From assembly GCA_961205875.1 (NCBI GenBank), contig OY540810.1, positions 28,024,001 to 28,088,000 on the forward strand: 64,000 nucleotides of DNA, given 5' to 3'. The position numbers and the translations under genes are program-made. This DNA comes from Sialis fuliginosa. Its lineage: Eukaryota > Arthropoda > Insecta > Megaloptera > Sialidae. The notes beneath the pieces were generated by a model. It ran no database searches. It was not told the DNA's origin and saw nothing but the letters and a program-made list of their open reading frames with translations. Of this stretch, positions 36,714-47,408 are shown piece by piece. The first letter of the stretch is position 1; every line of letters begins with the position of its first letter.

Positions 36714-36950
36714 CTCTCTTAAGCTGAATCAGTGAGAATTTTACTGATTTCTGTGATATTAGTGGTATATACTAGCTCTTAGTAACATTTCTTATTAACA
36801 ATAATCCACTGATTTGTTCAGTGACTATCAACTGATTAGTAGTGATTATCTATTGATTAGTAGTGGTCTACTTTTCACTTTTTCAAAGTGCAGAGTAGAC
36901 CATAGTTACTGATAAATCAGTGACTATTCACTGATTCAGTTTTAAAGAGG
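36714..36950 (+). mobile_element. MITE family F, copy F2
   Basis: Ends are CTCTCTTAAGCTGAATCAG and the complement CCTCTTTAAAACTGAATCAG. 237 bp. Dense in AATCAGTGA / TCACTGATT words ('ccactgatttgttcagtgac', 'ataaatcagtgactattcac'). About half the length of F1; the sequence between the ends differs. Confidence 0.72.
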
Positions 36951-37006
36951 AAAGGTTCCGAAGTACGTACCACGTGCACTGTTTGGTACATTTTTTAAGT
37001 CAGAAA

Positions 37007-37008
<2 letters not shown>

Positions 37009-37070
<62 letters not shown>
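37009..37070. repeat. (AT)n microsatellite, ~31 units
   Basis: Uninterrupted AT run. The overlapping Ile/Tyr ORFs on both strands are artefacts of it. Adjacent to satellite-core element G1. Confidence 0.95.
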
Positions 37071-37072
<2 letters not shown>

Positions 37073-37240
37073 ATGTACACCGCATCTTTCGAGGTCGAGA
37101 TTTCGATCCAGCGAATACTTTGGAGACATTTGCATACTTTGAGGTCGGTCCTCAAAGTAATCACATGTTGAAGGCATAGTTTGAGGACTTTCCGAAATCC
37201 ATGATTGAGGGTATATTTTGAGGACGATTGTAATTTCAAA
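37071..37240 (-). repeat. Element G1: five spaced copies of GCATAGTTTGAGGTC-like core
   Basis: Directly after the (AT)n run, 'ctatgtacaccgcat' leads into five degenerate copies of one 15-bp core: GCATCTTTCGAGGTC (37082), GAATACTTTGGAGAC (~37112), GCATACTTTGAGGTC (37132), GCATAGTTTGAGGAC (37174), GTATATTTTGAGGAC (37211). The complement of this core, 'ctcaaactatgc', is the constant part of the 38-bp satellite at 43.2-44.6 kb. Element G2 (44600-44840) has the same arrangement in the opposite orientation. Confidence 0.6.
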
Positions 37241-37499
37241 TGATACGGATAGGTGGCGATACTGTGATCAATTTTTCGTGCATTTGTTTTTTTTGCATTT
37301 ACAAACTGGTTTCATGATTTCATGTTAGACGATCGATGTACCTATATTGTATATGCGCGATATTTCAATTTTTATGTTATTGATTCGTGGATTATGGGTA
37401 AAGGGCGTGTCTTTTAACATAATTTAAATTATATAAATAATTATTTATTCTAAAAAAATAATAATAATAATATAATTTATTTGATAATAATTTCTATTA
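37241..37499. other. AT-rich spacer
   Basis: Holds one diverged unit ('gattcgtggattatgggtaa', 37381) of the array that follows. Confidence 0.4.
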
Positions 37500-38035
37500 T
37501 ATAATTATTTTAATAATGTTTTGAGTCTTTCGCTGTTACGAAATGTTGATTCTTCGGTTATTGTCACAAACCGGGTCTTTGGTAATAATTTATATTTTAT
37601 GATTTATTTTATTATTCCTAGGTATAATTTATTTTTATTAATTAATTACGTATTTGAATGTTGCTTTAAGTCTTCTGCTGTTACATAAAAGGCTGATTCT
37701 TGGATTACTGTCACAAGCTGGGTCTTTGATAATAATAATTGTTACTAACATATTTCTTTATTTAAAAATATTTATTGACGTGTTTAGGCTTTCGCTGTTA
37801 TAAGAAACGCTTATTCTTGGATTATTCTTTGATAATTATTTATATTTTATCATTTATTTTATTATGCCTATAATTTATTTTTATTATTTAATTACGTATT
37901 TGAAAATTGCTTTAAGTCTTCTGCTGTCACACAAAAGGCTGATTCTTGGATTATTGTCACAAGTTGGGTCTTTGATAATAATATTTATTATTTACATATT
38001 TCTTTATTTAAAAATATTTATTGACGTGTTTACGA
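37500..38035 (+). repeat. Diverged tandem array L, left block
   Basis: Four units of about 120-150 bp sharing 'ctttcgctgttacgaaatg' then 'tgattcttggattattgtca' then 'caagctgggtctttgataat', at about 37525, 37666, 37786 and 37916. Units 2 and 4 resemble each other more than their neighbours ('agtcttctgctgt'), pointing to a dimeric period of about 255 bp. Further units lie at 39090-39545, so the array is interrupted by repeat M. Confidence 0.75.
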
Positions 38036-38149
38036 CTAACAATTGATTAATTGTTAACTGCAAAATCTTACAATTACACTTATTAACTTACCTTAACGTA
38101 GTAATATAACAACGTGGTGGGGGGTTGTTGAATTAATTTACTTTTTAAA

Positions 38150-39075
38150 GTTCAGACACGTATTAAGTGATGATTTAGACCCGTATTGTTAAAATAACAA
38201 ATACACATATACTATATAGAAATTTTGTTTATAATTAAATCAATTTAAAAAAATTGTACAGAAGCGTATTTACTGATATTTGAGGCCCGTGCTTTAAATT
38301 AATTAATAAATGCACAACTCGCCCCCTGTCACAGATGAAGGGTTGTAATTTGTCTCATTCGAATCGGCGGGAAAAATACTTCGGGATTCAAGGGATGTGG
38401 GGGGCAAAACAACCCTCTATCTAGCACAGGAGTTGAGATATTTACGATTTTCTGTAATGAATAGGTAAGTAGCGAAACAAAAAAAAAATTATATTTACAA
38501 TAAATACAATATAAAAACATATGATATTATTATTAAATTTAATAAAATGAAGAAAGAAGTCCAGACACGTATTAAGTGATATTTTACGCTGGTATTGTGA
38601 AAATAACAAATACACATATACCTACTAAATAGAAACCTTGTTTATAATTTAATCAATTTAAAAAAATGTACAGAAGCGTATTGAGTGATATTTAAGCCCC
38701 GTGTATTAAATTGATTAATAAATGCACAACTCGCCCCCTGTCACAGATGAAGGGTTGTAAGTGGTCTCATTCGAACCGACGGGAAAAATACTTTGGTATT
38801 CAAGAGGCGTGGGGGGAAAAACAACCCTCTATCTAGCACAGGAGTTGAGATATTTATGATTTTCTGTAATGAATAGGTAAGTAACGAAACAGAGAAAAAT
38901 TCATTATTTACAATAAATAAAACATAGAAACATATGATGATGATTATTAAATTTTATTTTAAAAAATCCAGACACGGACTGATATTTTAGGCCCGTATTA
39001 TTAAAATAACAAATTCACATATACCTACTATATAGAAACCATTTATTTAAATTGATCAAATTATAAACAAGGTTT
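38150..39075 (+). repeat. ~408-bp tandem repeat M, 2.2 units, with terminal fold-back
   Basis: The start word CAGACACG occurs at 38153, 38562 and 38969. Units 1 and 2 are nearly the same, including the GC-richer block 'cgccccctgtcacagatgaa' and 'aaccctctatctagcacagg'. Unit 3 stops after about 80 bp at 'tatatagaaacc' and is followed by the reverse complement of the next part of the unit ('attataaacaaggttt'). Each unit also holds an internal half-repeat ('cagaagcgtatttactgata' resembles its own start). It sits inside array L. Confidence 0.82.
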
Positions 39076-39089
39076 ATATATAATAGTGT

Positions 39090-39545
39090 ATGTGAAGAAA
39101 CGCTTATTCTTTGATTATGGTCACAAGCCGGATCTTTGATAATAATTTCTATTTTATAATTTACAATACCTATTTTATTATGCCTATAATTAATTTTTAT
39201 TATTTAATTATTTAAATATTGTGTTAATTGTTTTTGTATACGTAAGGATGATTCTTGGGTTATAGTGACAAGCAGCGTCTTTATAAATAATGTTTTAAAT
39301 TTACATAGTACCTATCTAACTTAATTATAAAATATATTGTTTTGGGGCTTTCACTGTTATAAGAAATGTTATATTATTATTAAATATTCTAAACATAATA
39401 AAATTTAATAATGCGCGTGGGTTATGGGCACATGTGGTATCTTTGATAGTCATAATTTTTAGGTCTTCCTTTGTTATACGAAATGTTGATTCTTGAATAA
39501 TGGTGACTAGTCGCGTCTTTATAAATAATAATAAATAATTATGTA
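39090..39545 (+). repeat. Diverged tandem array L, right block
   Basis: Three to four more units: 'gaaacgcttattctttgatt' with 'tcacaagccggatctttgat' (39097), 'aggatgattcttgggttata' (39246), 'gctttcactgttataagaaa' (39346), and 'cgaaatgttgattcttgaat' (39479). More decayed than the left block. Confidence 0.65.
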
Positions 39546-42500
39546 CTTTGAATTAAATAAATCCATTTTTTAATGTTTTTTTATAAATCCCGTCGGCTAG
39601 TATATAAGCAAATCTTTATAGTATTTTGACAAAAGTAATCACCTTTTAGTCTTTAATAACCATATTATTTTATTACATGCTGTATTTAATATTAATAATA
39701 GGTATATAAATTAATTCAAAATTTTGAAAAGTATCTACTTTTTTAAATTCTTTATTTGTTTTATATTTCATTTAAGATAGTACCATCGCCAAATGGGTTT
39801 TCTTAGGATTTTTTTAAAATTTTGACAGATTAATCTTCAAATAAATCTGCATCGATTGGTGCAAAATGAAATTTATGAACAACATAGTCCGGAGATATTA
39901 AATTCTAAAAATTGAGTTTTTGAGACTTTTATACATTGCGCTATACGGGAAACCAAAATATTTACCCACATATATAATTTTATCTCAGAAACTTTTCTTA
40001 CGATTTTTATAAAAAACTAAAGTAACATTCAATAGCAACTAAGCAATTTTTTAAGAGTAGTTTAATTCATAGTTACAACACAGTTTCCGAGATATTAATT
40101 AATATATAAAGAAAAAAAACCGGAATGGGCGGGAACAAAATCGACTGAACGATATCAGTCCATAGGCGTAGTCAAATACAAATACATTTATAGAATATAT
40201 TACAATGACATATTTAAATTTTAATTGTCGTTCACATCAATGCAATATGTTTATCGAAAGCACGTGATTTTTTAAATTATTTTATGACAATGAAAGAAAG
40301 TAATGTCAGATTTTAATGAATTGTATTTTAATGAGTTGTATTGCCACTTGTGTTATTAATTTGCGTACATAAATTCATTTAGAAATATTATTGAAATGTC
40401 TGATAAAGTGCATTATAAAAAACACGGTCTCTGATGGTACCTTAAAAAATGTCTCTGACTAAACTGTTTTCTAATAATTTAAAAAAAAAGGTTAAGCCGA
40501 ATTAAGTCATTTTTGTCAGAAAAAGTAAACGGTAAACCTCGATTAACTAATCGATCTAAAATTATCAACAACATAGTTATGTTTTTCAAAAACAATTAGT
40601 GATTAGATTTTATGTTGATTTACTGCATAATTATTATTATTGTATTCTTTAGATATATATTTTATTGATAACTTTTTCAATTTATAGTAGTTAAATTTGA
40701 TAATTATTTTATTACTTTCGTTTAATCTATGCAAGAATAATTTAAAAAAAAAGTGATTAGTTTGTTCTTATGACTGTTATTTATATAATTTATATATGAT
40801 AGAAATATAATATTATCTTTGTAAGACTTGTTAAACATACTTTATACCTAAGATTTTGCCTAAAAAATTATTTCCTGCATTAAATTTATTTATAAAAAAA
40901 ATAAATAACAATAATTATTTCATAAAAATCGTATTGTTATTTTTACAATCAGCTTGTGTATAAATTATTTTTTTTCGAACGCCACCACTGAGTTGCTGAA
41001 TGTGGTCATCCAAACAAATACTGAACAGAACGTCGCGAAGAAATCTTGACTACTTAAGTGGTCCGCATTAGTATTAATCTATATAGAACGGCATACGAAA
41101 ATACTTTATATTTTAACAAACAATGTAACATTTCGAGTACGACGCTCTATATGCATAGTGGATAATACTCGTTCGGGATTGGCTAGAAATGGTACATAAA
41201 CAGCAAAAAGTTTTGGGCTTATAAATAATGATTCCAATACTGATTGTACTGTATAAAAGCATAAACTTTTTGCTGCGACTGTCGCGATGGTAATACCTTA
41301 AACTTGAAATAGATCTAGAATAACTTTATTATGAGTAGATATAAATACCTAAGTCTTCTCAATAATTTATCAAACGATATTTTATGAAATATATCGTTTG
41401 TTTTCTAATTTCTGTCTATTATAAAACTTTAAGTTTGACCTATTAATAAACAGTTTGTTACATACGAGTACATATTACTATTACATATATTATAAACAGG
41501 CAAATAATGATTTTATAAGAGATTTTAAGACAATGCAATATGATGTTCTATTATTATTAAAAACGTCGTACAAAATTGCTGACAAATTTTAATAACTTAA
41601 TAACGGTAATTTCATATATTAAAGTATGTTTTTTTAGTGAAAGTAAATTAAAAAAAAGTTTATATAAAATATGTTAAAAATTAACAATTATTTTGTAATG
41701 CAATTACTCGAAGAATAATTCAAGAAATCCTGAATAAAATTGTTAAAATAAAATACCTAATTCACTCTGAAAAAAAGTAAAAAGTAAAAAAAAATTAATT
41801 CATAATTTTTTATTTATTTTTATTTACATAACAAAAAAACACATCTTATCACATATTTTCACACTTTGAAATCTAACATTTAAAACGTTTGTTATAGGTA
41901 CTTATTAATAATGCAAAAAATATTAGGATGAGAATTATTGTAATTTATGTCCGTCGGCCGTCGGCAACTGTATTTTTTTAGAAATTAAAAAAACAGCTTG
42001 TATATTAAATAATAGATAACATTTTAATATACCTACATAACTGAACTAAATTATTTACAAAAAGCTTGTCACTTCTCGCTAAGATTGAATAAAATAAAAT
42101 AACCTATATATCATCACAAAAAACAACACTAGAAGCCATTAAAATCACAAGACACTTTTTTTGTATTATAAATACAAAATACATAAAAACTTTTTATGTT
42201 ATTTACACTTCTAACATTTAAAACACTAATCAAATATATAAAATACAATATTACGGCCTAATATAATGTATTCTTTAATTCAATCAAATATAAACGTCAA
42301 CTACCAAAAGAAAGAAGAACAGTAGTCTTTTTGTCTCACTTTGATGTTAAAAAATGTGTTTGTTGAACACTGATTGGCAATAATTACAGCGCGCGAAGTT
42401 TAAATAACATATTTTTTACTTTTGCATTGATGTTTCTTGAAAAACAGTTTATCCTATAATAAATAAGCAAAGTATATGTTTTTGTATTTTTTGCCGTGCA

Positions 42501-42589
42501 AATGTCTAACTCAGGAAAAAAATAGAGAACAAAAAAATAATAGATAAAAATCGATGGGCCCACTGGCGTCATACACTTCTGGTCTAAAT
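39546..42589. other. Long AT-rich non-genic stretch
   Basis: A 'tcccgtcggctagtatat' word at 39587 is like the tail of some Helitron-type repeats. A slightly GC-richer patch is at 40980-41070. No gene, TIR pair or array recognised. Confidence 0.4.
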
Positions 42590-42850
42590 CATAATTATTT
42601 AATACTTGAAATCAATAACACTTATTAATACTAAATCCTGTATCAAATTTCATAACTTTAGCACAATGGATTCTCCAGATATTAAATAAAAACGAATTTT
42701 AAGTAAAATCTTTGGAGGGCTGTAGCTCTTTCACAAAAAATGTCCGGACACATGTTCATATAAAGTTTTTTGCTTAAAATATTTTTCTTAATTTACTATT
42801 CAAGTTTGGCACGACAGTAGTGCTTAATCACCCTGTATATGAGCTAATCC
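42590..42850 (+). repeat. Dispersed repeat H, copy H1
   Basis: Carries 'tattaaataaaaacgaattt', 'ggagggctgtagctctttca', 'aatgtccggacacatgttca' and ends CACCCTGTATA. Copies H2 (52153-52395, reversed) and H3 (52840-53095) share these blocks. This type is common in insects; class unresolved. Confidence 0.6.
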
Positions 42851-43034
42851 AGTACTTAAAAAAAAAAATAGGGTGCACATATGTCACCGATTCTGCTACC
42901 TATTTTTTAAACCACATATCAAAAACATGTTTCCCAAATTTTAACTCTCCTCCCTCATTCTTTTCGACCGAATAACATTTTTTTAAAGTTTTGAAATCGA
43001 GCAACATTACACATATATTTTGATAGAAAAATTA

Positions 43035-44580
43035 TGTTTCGAAATGTTCCTTATTATGCATTTTATAGGGCTCATTCTTTTAATTTTTTATTGAAATTTC
43101 ATTTAAAATCGGTTTTAGAGCCGAATATTTATTTAATTTTAAACAAATTTTGTTTTCTTTATAAAAACAGTCAATTTTAAAACTGCCGCCAAAAATTATA
43201 ATAAATAGACCTCAAACTATGCGTACGATATATAATAAATTGACTTCAAACTATGCGCACGATATCCGTATAATAAAAAAGACCTCAAACTATGCGCACG
43301 ATATACGTATATTAAAAAGACCTCAAACTATGCGTACGATATACAATAAATAGACTTCAAACTATGTACACGATATACGTATAATAAAAAGACCTCAAAC
43401 TATGCGCACGATATCCGTATAATTAAAAAAGACCTCAAACTATGCGCACGATATACGTATAATAAAAAGACCTCAAACTATGCGCACGATATACGTATAA
43501 TAAAAAGACCTCAAACTATGCGCACGATATACGTATATTAAAAAGACCTCAAACTATGCGTACGATATACAATAAATAGACTTCAAACTATGTACACGAT
43601 ATACGTATAATAAAAAGACCTCAAACTATGCGCACGATATACGTATAATAAAAATACCTCAAACTATGCGCACGATATACGTATAATAAAAAGACCTCAA
43701 ACTATGCGCACGATATACGTATATTAAAAAGACCTCAAACTATGCGTACGATATACAATAAATAGACTTCAAACTATGTACACGATATACGTATAATAAA
43801 AAGACCTCAAACTATGCGCACGATATACGTATAATAAAAAGACCTCAAACTATGCACACGATATACGTATAATAAAAAGACCTCAAACTATGCGCACGAT
43901 ATACGTATATTAAAAAGACCTCAAACTATGCGTACGATATACAATAAATAGACTTCAAACTATGTACACGATATAATAATATGTATAATAAAAATACCAA
44001 AAACTATACACAATTAATTTAATTATGTTTTGAAATGTTCCTTATTATGCATTTTATAGAGCTCATTCTTTTGTTTTTTATTGAACTTTCATTTAAAATC
44101 GGTTTTAGAACCGAATATTTATTTAATTTTAAACAAATAATAATACACCAAAAACTATACACAATTAATTTAATTATGTTTCGAAATGTTCCATATTATG
44201 CATTTTATAGAGCTCATTCTTTCCGTTTTTTTATTGAAGTTTGATTTAAAATCGCTTTAGAATATTTATTTAATTTTAAACATAAATTTTGTTTTTTTAT
44301 AAAAATAGTCGATTTTAAAACTGCCGCCAAAAATTATAATATATAGACTTCAAACTATGTACACGATATACATATAATAAAAAAGACCTCAAACTATGCA
44401 CACGATATACGTATAATAAATAGACCTAAAACTATGCACACGATATACGTTTAGTAAAAAAAGACTTCAAACTATGCTCACGATATACATATAATAAAAA
44501 AAAGACTTCAAACTATACGCCCGATATACGTATAATAAAAAAATGTCTTCAAACTGTGCGCACGATATATGAATATATAT
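43035..44580 (+). repeat. Composite satellite: 38-bp monomer array with higher-order period and spacer blocks
   Basis: The main array (43209-44010) has 21 monomers. Type B is 'gacctcaaactatgcgcacg' plus 'atatacgtataataaaaa' (38 bp); type A ends 'tatattaaaaa'; type C ('gcgtacgatatacaataaat') is 34 bp; type D starts 'gacttcaaactatgtacacg'. The order C-D-B-B-A repeats with a 186-bp period from about 43535 onward; upstream versions carry one extra B or lack two. A spacer block ('cgaaatgttccttattatgc' to 'aactgccgccaaaaatta') precedes the array (43035-43208), recurs in shortened form at 44029-44140 and again at 44179-44343, and leads into a second, more decayed array (44344-44580). Not CRISPR: no unique spacers. 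Confidence 0.93.
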
Positions 44581-44599
44581 ATTAGATACATTATATAGA

Positions 44600-44798
44600 T
44601 ATAGAAATAGAACGGGGACTGTCTCCATTCAATGCCTTGAGTCTCTGAGTCTCAAAGTATGCGGTACATTCGTAAAAGTAATATATCTCTTGATATATGG
44701 CCATATATCAAAAAATTCTATTTGATCTTAATTCGTACTACCTGATATAATGAACGTATGCAGTAAAAAAGGCATGTCTCAAAGTATGCGCTGTACAT

Positions 44799-44840
<42 letters not shown>
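44600..44840 (+). repeat. Element G2: satellite core plus (AT)n microsatellite
   Basis: Two direct copies of 'tctcaaagtatgcg' (44650 and 44778), each followed by a GTACAT word, the second running straight into (AT)n at 44801-44836. In reverse complement this matches G1: (AT)n, 'ctatgtac', 'gcatactttgag'. Between them lies a perfect 22-bp palindrome (44690-44711), TTGATATATGG followed by its complement. Confidence 0.6.
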
Positions 44841-44842
<2 letters not shown>

Positions 44843-45059
44843 TATAAATAAACATAAAAACTATTATTTCTCAAAAATTTTAAATGATATTGTTGACTTT
44901 AGTATTTATCGTTGGTAGTCCCACTAAAGCCCCGTTACTAAATTTTTTTCGGATTTTTTTAACCAGTAGTTATCGAGTTAGATGGGTGGGCAAACTAAAT
45001 TACTGTTTGGAGCCCATTATAGGCGCCATTTTTGAATTAGAAAAAATAGGGTCATGTTC
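44841..45059. other. AT-rich stretch
   Basis: A 61-codon ORF (44884-45069) has no recognisable domain; the region probably belongs to the repeat that follows. Confidence 0.35.
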
Positions 45060-45270
45060 TACTGATTGAGATCTACATTTTGACATCCCACACGCCATAG
45101 TATACTTTTTTTAATTTTCTTTAATGCCCCCTACAGGGCATCATTTTACATGTTCAGTAAAAATTTCAAGATTTTAGCTCATATAGCTTACGAGATATTT
45201 TGTTTTGGCTGAAAAGGACGGACGAACGATAAAGTGAGATAAATAGGGTTTCTTCGGAACCCTAAAAACG
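45060..45270 (+). repeat. Dispersed repeat N, diverged copy
   Basis: 'cgccatagtatactttt', 'gccccctacagggcatcatt', 'aaaggacggacgaacgataa' and the end 'cttcggaaccctaaaaa' follow the order of N1-type repeats. Non-coding. Confidence 0.5.
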
Positions 45271-46125
45271 TATTTTTAGTCGTGAATAGCTATCAATCGA
45301 TTTGCAAAATAATTTGTATAATGTCTTTTCATAAAACAAAATAGGTAAATTTTGAATAATTCTGAAATACCATTGTACATAATATATGTATGTATATGTG
45401 AATATCATCTCCATTATTTATGTAGAGCTAAACGAAAAAGTTGAGAACCTCAGCTTTGACTTTAAAAGAAAGAGAATAATAAACATTTTTCTGTATTAAT
45501 ATTATATCTAACAGAGCTGGCGAATTGAAATACAATACATATTTAACACCTGTCCACCCAAACAACCCTTTCCGAAAATTTAAAAACGAAAGCAAACAAA
45601 AAAGAGAATAATGTATAGACATTTTTTTCTATTTTTATCTTATAAAACATTCAAAGAGGTGAATATTTCGCGTGAAATATTACAGCCTTCTGTACACATC
45701 GAGAAGTTATAAAAAAGACATACAACTAGCGAATTTTGCAACAATTCCAGGGACTCCAAATAATCTACACTTTTTGCCGATTTATCAAAAAGTCGTCTGA
45801 AAATTTAATGGTGATCACTGATAGTACAACTAAAAAAATCGACCAATGTAGACATCATAATAACATCATACTCTTGAGTGGTTTTTTAATACTGTTTCGA
45901 TAAATATCACTTCAATGAGAACATTTTGTTATAGGATGAAAATGTAAAGAGAAAAAATTAACAAAAAAGCAGTCGTTCTATTTTTTTATAAACACAGTAC
46001 TTACTAAACTAAATCTTCATAAAGACACTAGCTGTTTTTTCGTTTTAAAGAACGTTTATATAATTTACCAAATCTAACCCATCTATTTTCTGCTAATTTA
46101 GAATCATTTTTATTATAATAATTAT
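45271..46125. other. AT-rich non-genic stretch
   Basis: Nothing recognised. Confidence 0.4.
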
Positions 46126-46472
46126 TCTTTGTATAATTTATTTATTAATTATTATAAAAATTTGACGATTCTATCTATTATATTTTTGTGTCGTAGTACT
46201 TATCATTTTGTAACCATTAACAAGTATCCATCACTGCGTGCTCATTATTGGTTTAACTTTATCCATTACTGTAGAAAAAACATAAACAGAATAAAAGGCT
46301 ATAATTTAAAAAAAAACTATATTTGCGGACTTTGGTAGTTAAATTGATTAAATAAAGTTACTTGTTTTATTAGTAACATGAATTCATGAGAATTACAAAA
46401 AAATACGTCCGTCAATCACAAAAACAGTAAACCTTGCTCTTATAGTGGCCAAAACTGGTGCCAGTACCTTAT
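46126..46472 (+). mobile_element. MITE family A, 5'-truncated copy A3
   Basis: Begins inside the element at 'tataatttatttattaatta' and runs to the intact right end 'aaaactggtgccagtacctt' followed by ATA. The left TIR and about 200 bp are missing. Landmarks 'tccatcactgcgtgctcatt' and 'ctatatttgcggactttggt' match A4 closely. Confidence 0.78.
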
Positions 46473-47127
46473 ATATAGATTAGAAAATATTGATAGTTAT
46501 TTTATGTAGTCTGAATAAATAAGATTTTCAGATATCTTAATATAAAATCAATGTCTTTACATTTTTAGTACGTTTCTCATTGTAAAATATCAAAATCTAT
46601 TTACCATGTTATTTTATGTGTCTTCGGTATTATAAAGCTCGTATTTTCGTTATTTTGAAGTACATATATATTTAAACACATATACATAAAACAATGTGAT
46701 TTGTAAGCCCTAGATTGCGTATTTTCAGTAGCAGCGCACGTTAAACGTCAGGGATCATTCGCAAATAGTATCTCCATATCAAAGAGAACGGAGCTAACGT
46801 TTTTCTGTGCATTCTCTGCAGAAATTGAGTTCGCGCGAGGCACCTCACGTTCTTCATTCTGTCTTTCTGCATATATAATCACCTGCATTAAGGATTCCTA
46901 ACGTCAAATAATAAATAAACAGTTCAAGAGCCAGAGCTAACACAATACACAATGACGGTTTAGATTAAAGCATTATTTCATCCTTAAATATTAGCTTTAT
47001 CTTTTTTCCCAAAAAGATAAAATTATAACCAAAAATAATGATTTTTTTAAACTCAGTTCAATAATACCTATCACCTAGTCGGACCATTCTGAAACTTTTC
47101 TGAAACATTAAATACACTAGTAGTTAT
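46473..47127. other. AT-rich stretch with a GC-richer island
   Basis: At 46720-46920 a non-repetitive patch ('agcagcgcacgttaaacgtc', 'ttcgcgcgaggcacctcacg', 'cattctgtctttctgcatat') stands out. No open frame; possible regulatory or non-coding exon sequence. Confidence 0.3.
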
Positions 47128-47135
47128 CTTATCAC

Positions 47136-47400
47136 TAGAGATTGGAAAAATAGTTGTTATTTTCAATGAAATAGTTACTAGTTGAATTTTTTTTCGGAAA
47201 ATAGTTGATAAATAGTTTTTTTAATTAGTGCAAATGAAGCAGTAAAAAGTCTCTCAAATAGTTAGAAAGGTAGTTGCAAATAGTTGATTTCAAATTGTGT
47301 TCAATCAAACCAGTTTTCTGAAAACGGTGGAGATATGTAAAAAAAGTTACAATAAATGCATTTTCACGAAATAGTTGAAAAACTATTTTTCCAATCTCTA
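47136..47400 (+). mobile_element. hAT-type MITE with perfect 8-bp duplication, AATAGTT-rich
   Basis: A 265-bp element. It begins TAGAGATTGGAAAAATAGTT and ends AACTATTTTTCCAATCTCTA, perfect 20-bp TIRs. The 8-bp CTTATCAC lies at both edges (47128-47135, 47401-47408) without mismatch. The word AATAGTT(G) occurs about eight times between the ends, in one orientation until the right TIR. Perfect TIRs and duplication point to a fairly recent insertion. Non-coding. Confidence 0.93.
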
Positions 47401-47408
47401 CTTATCAC

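Noticed and set aside
36974..37239. Three overlapping ORFs rich in Ile-Tyr on both strands
   Set aside because: They are translations of the (AT)n microsatellite at 37009-37070 and its flank.
43209..44580. CRISPR-like regular repeats
   Set aside because: The units are directly abutting 38-bp monomers with no unique spacers, in a eukaryotic context. This is a satellite.
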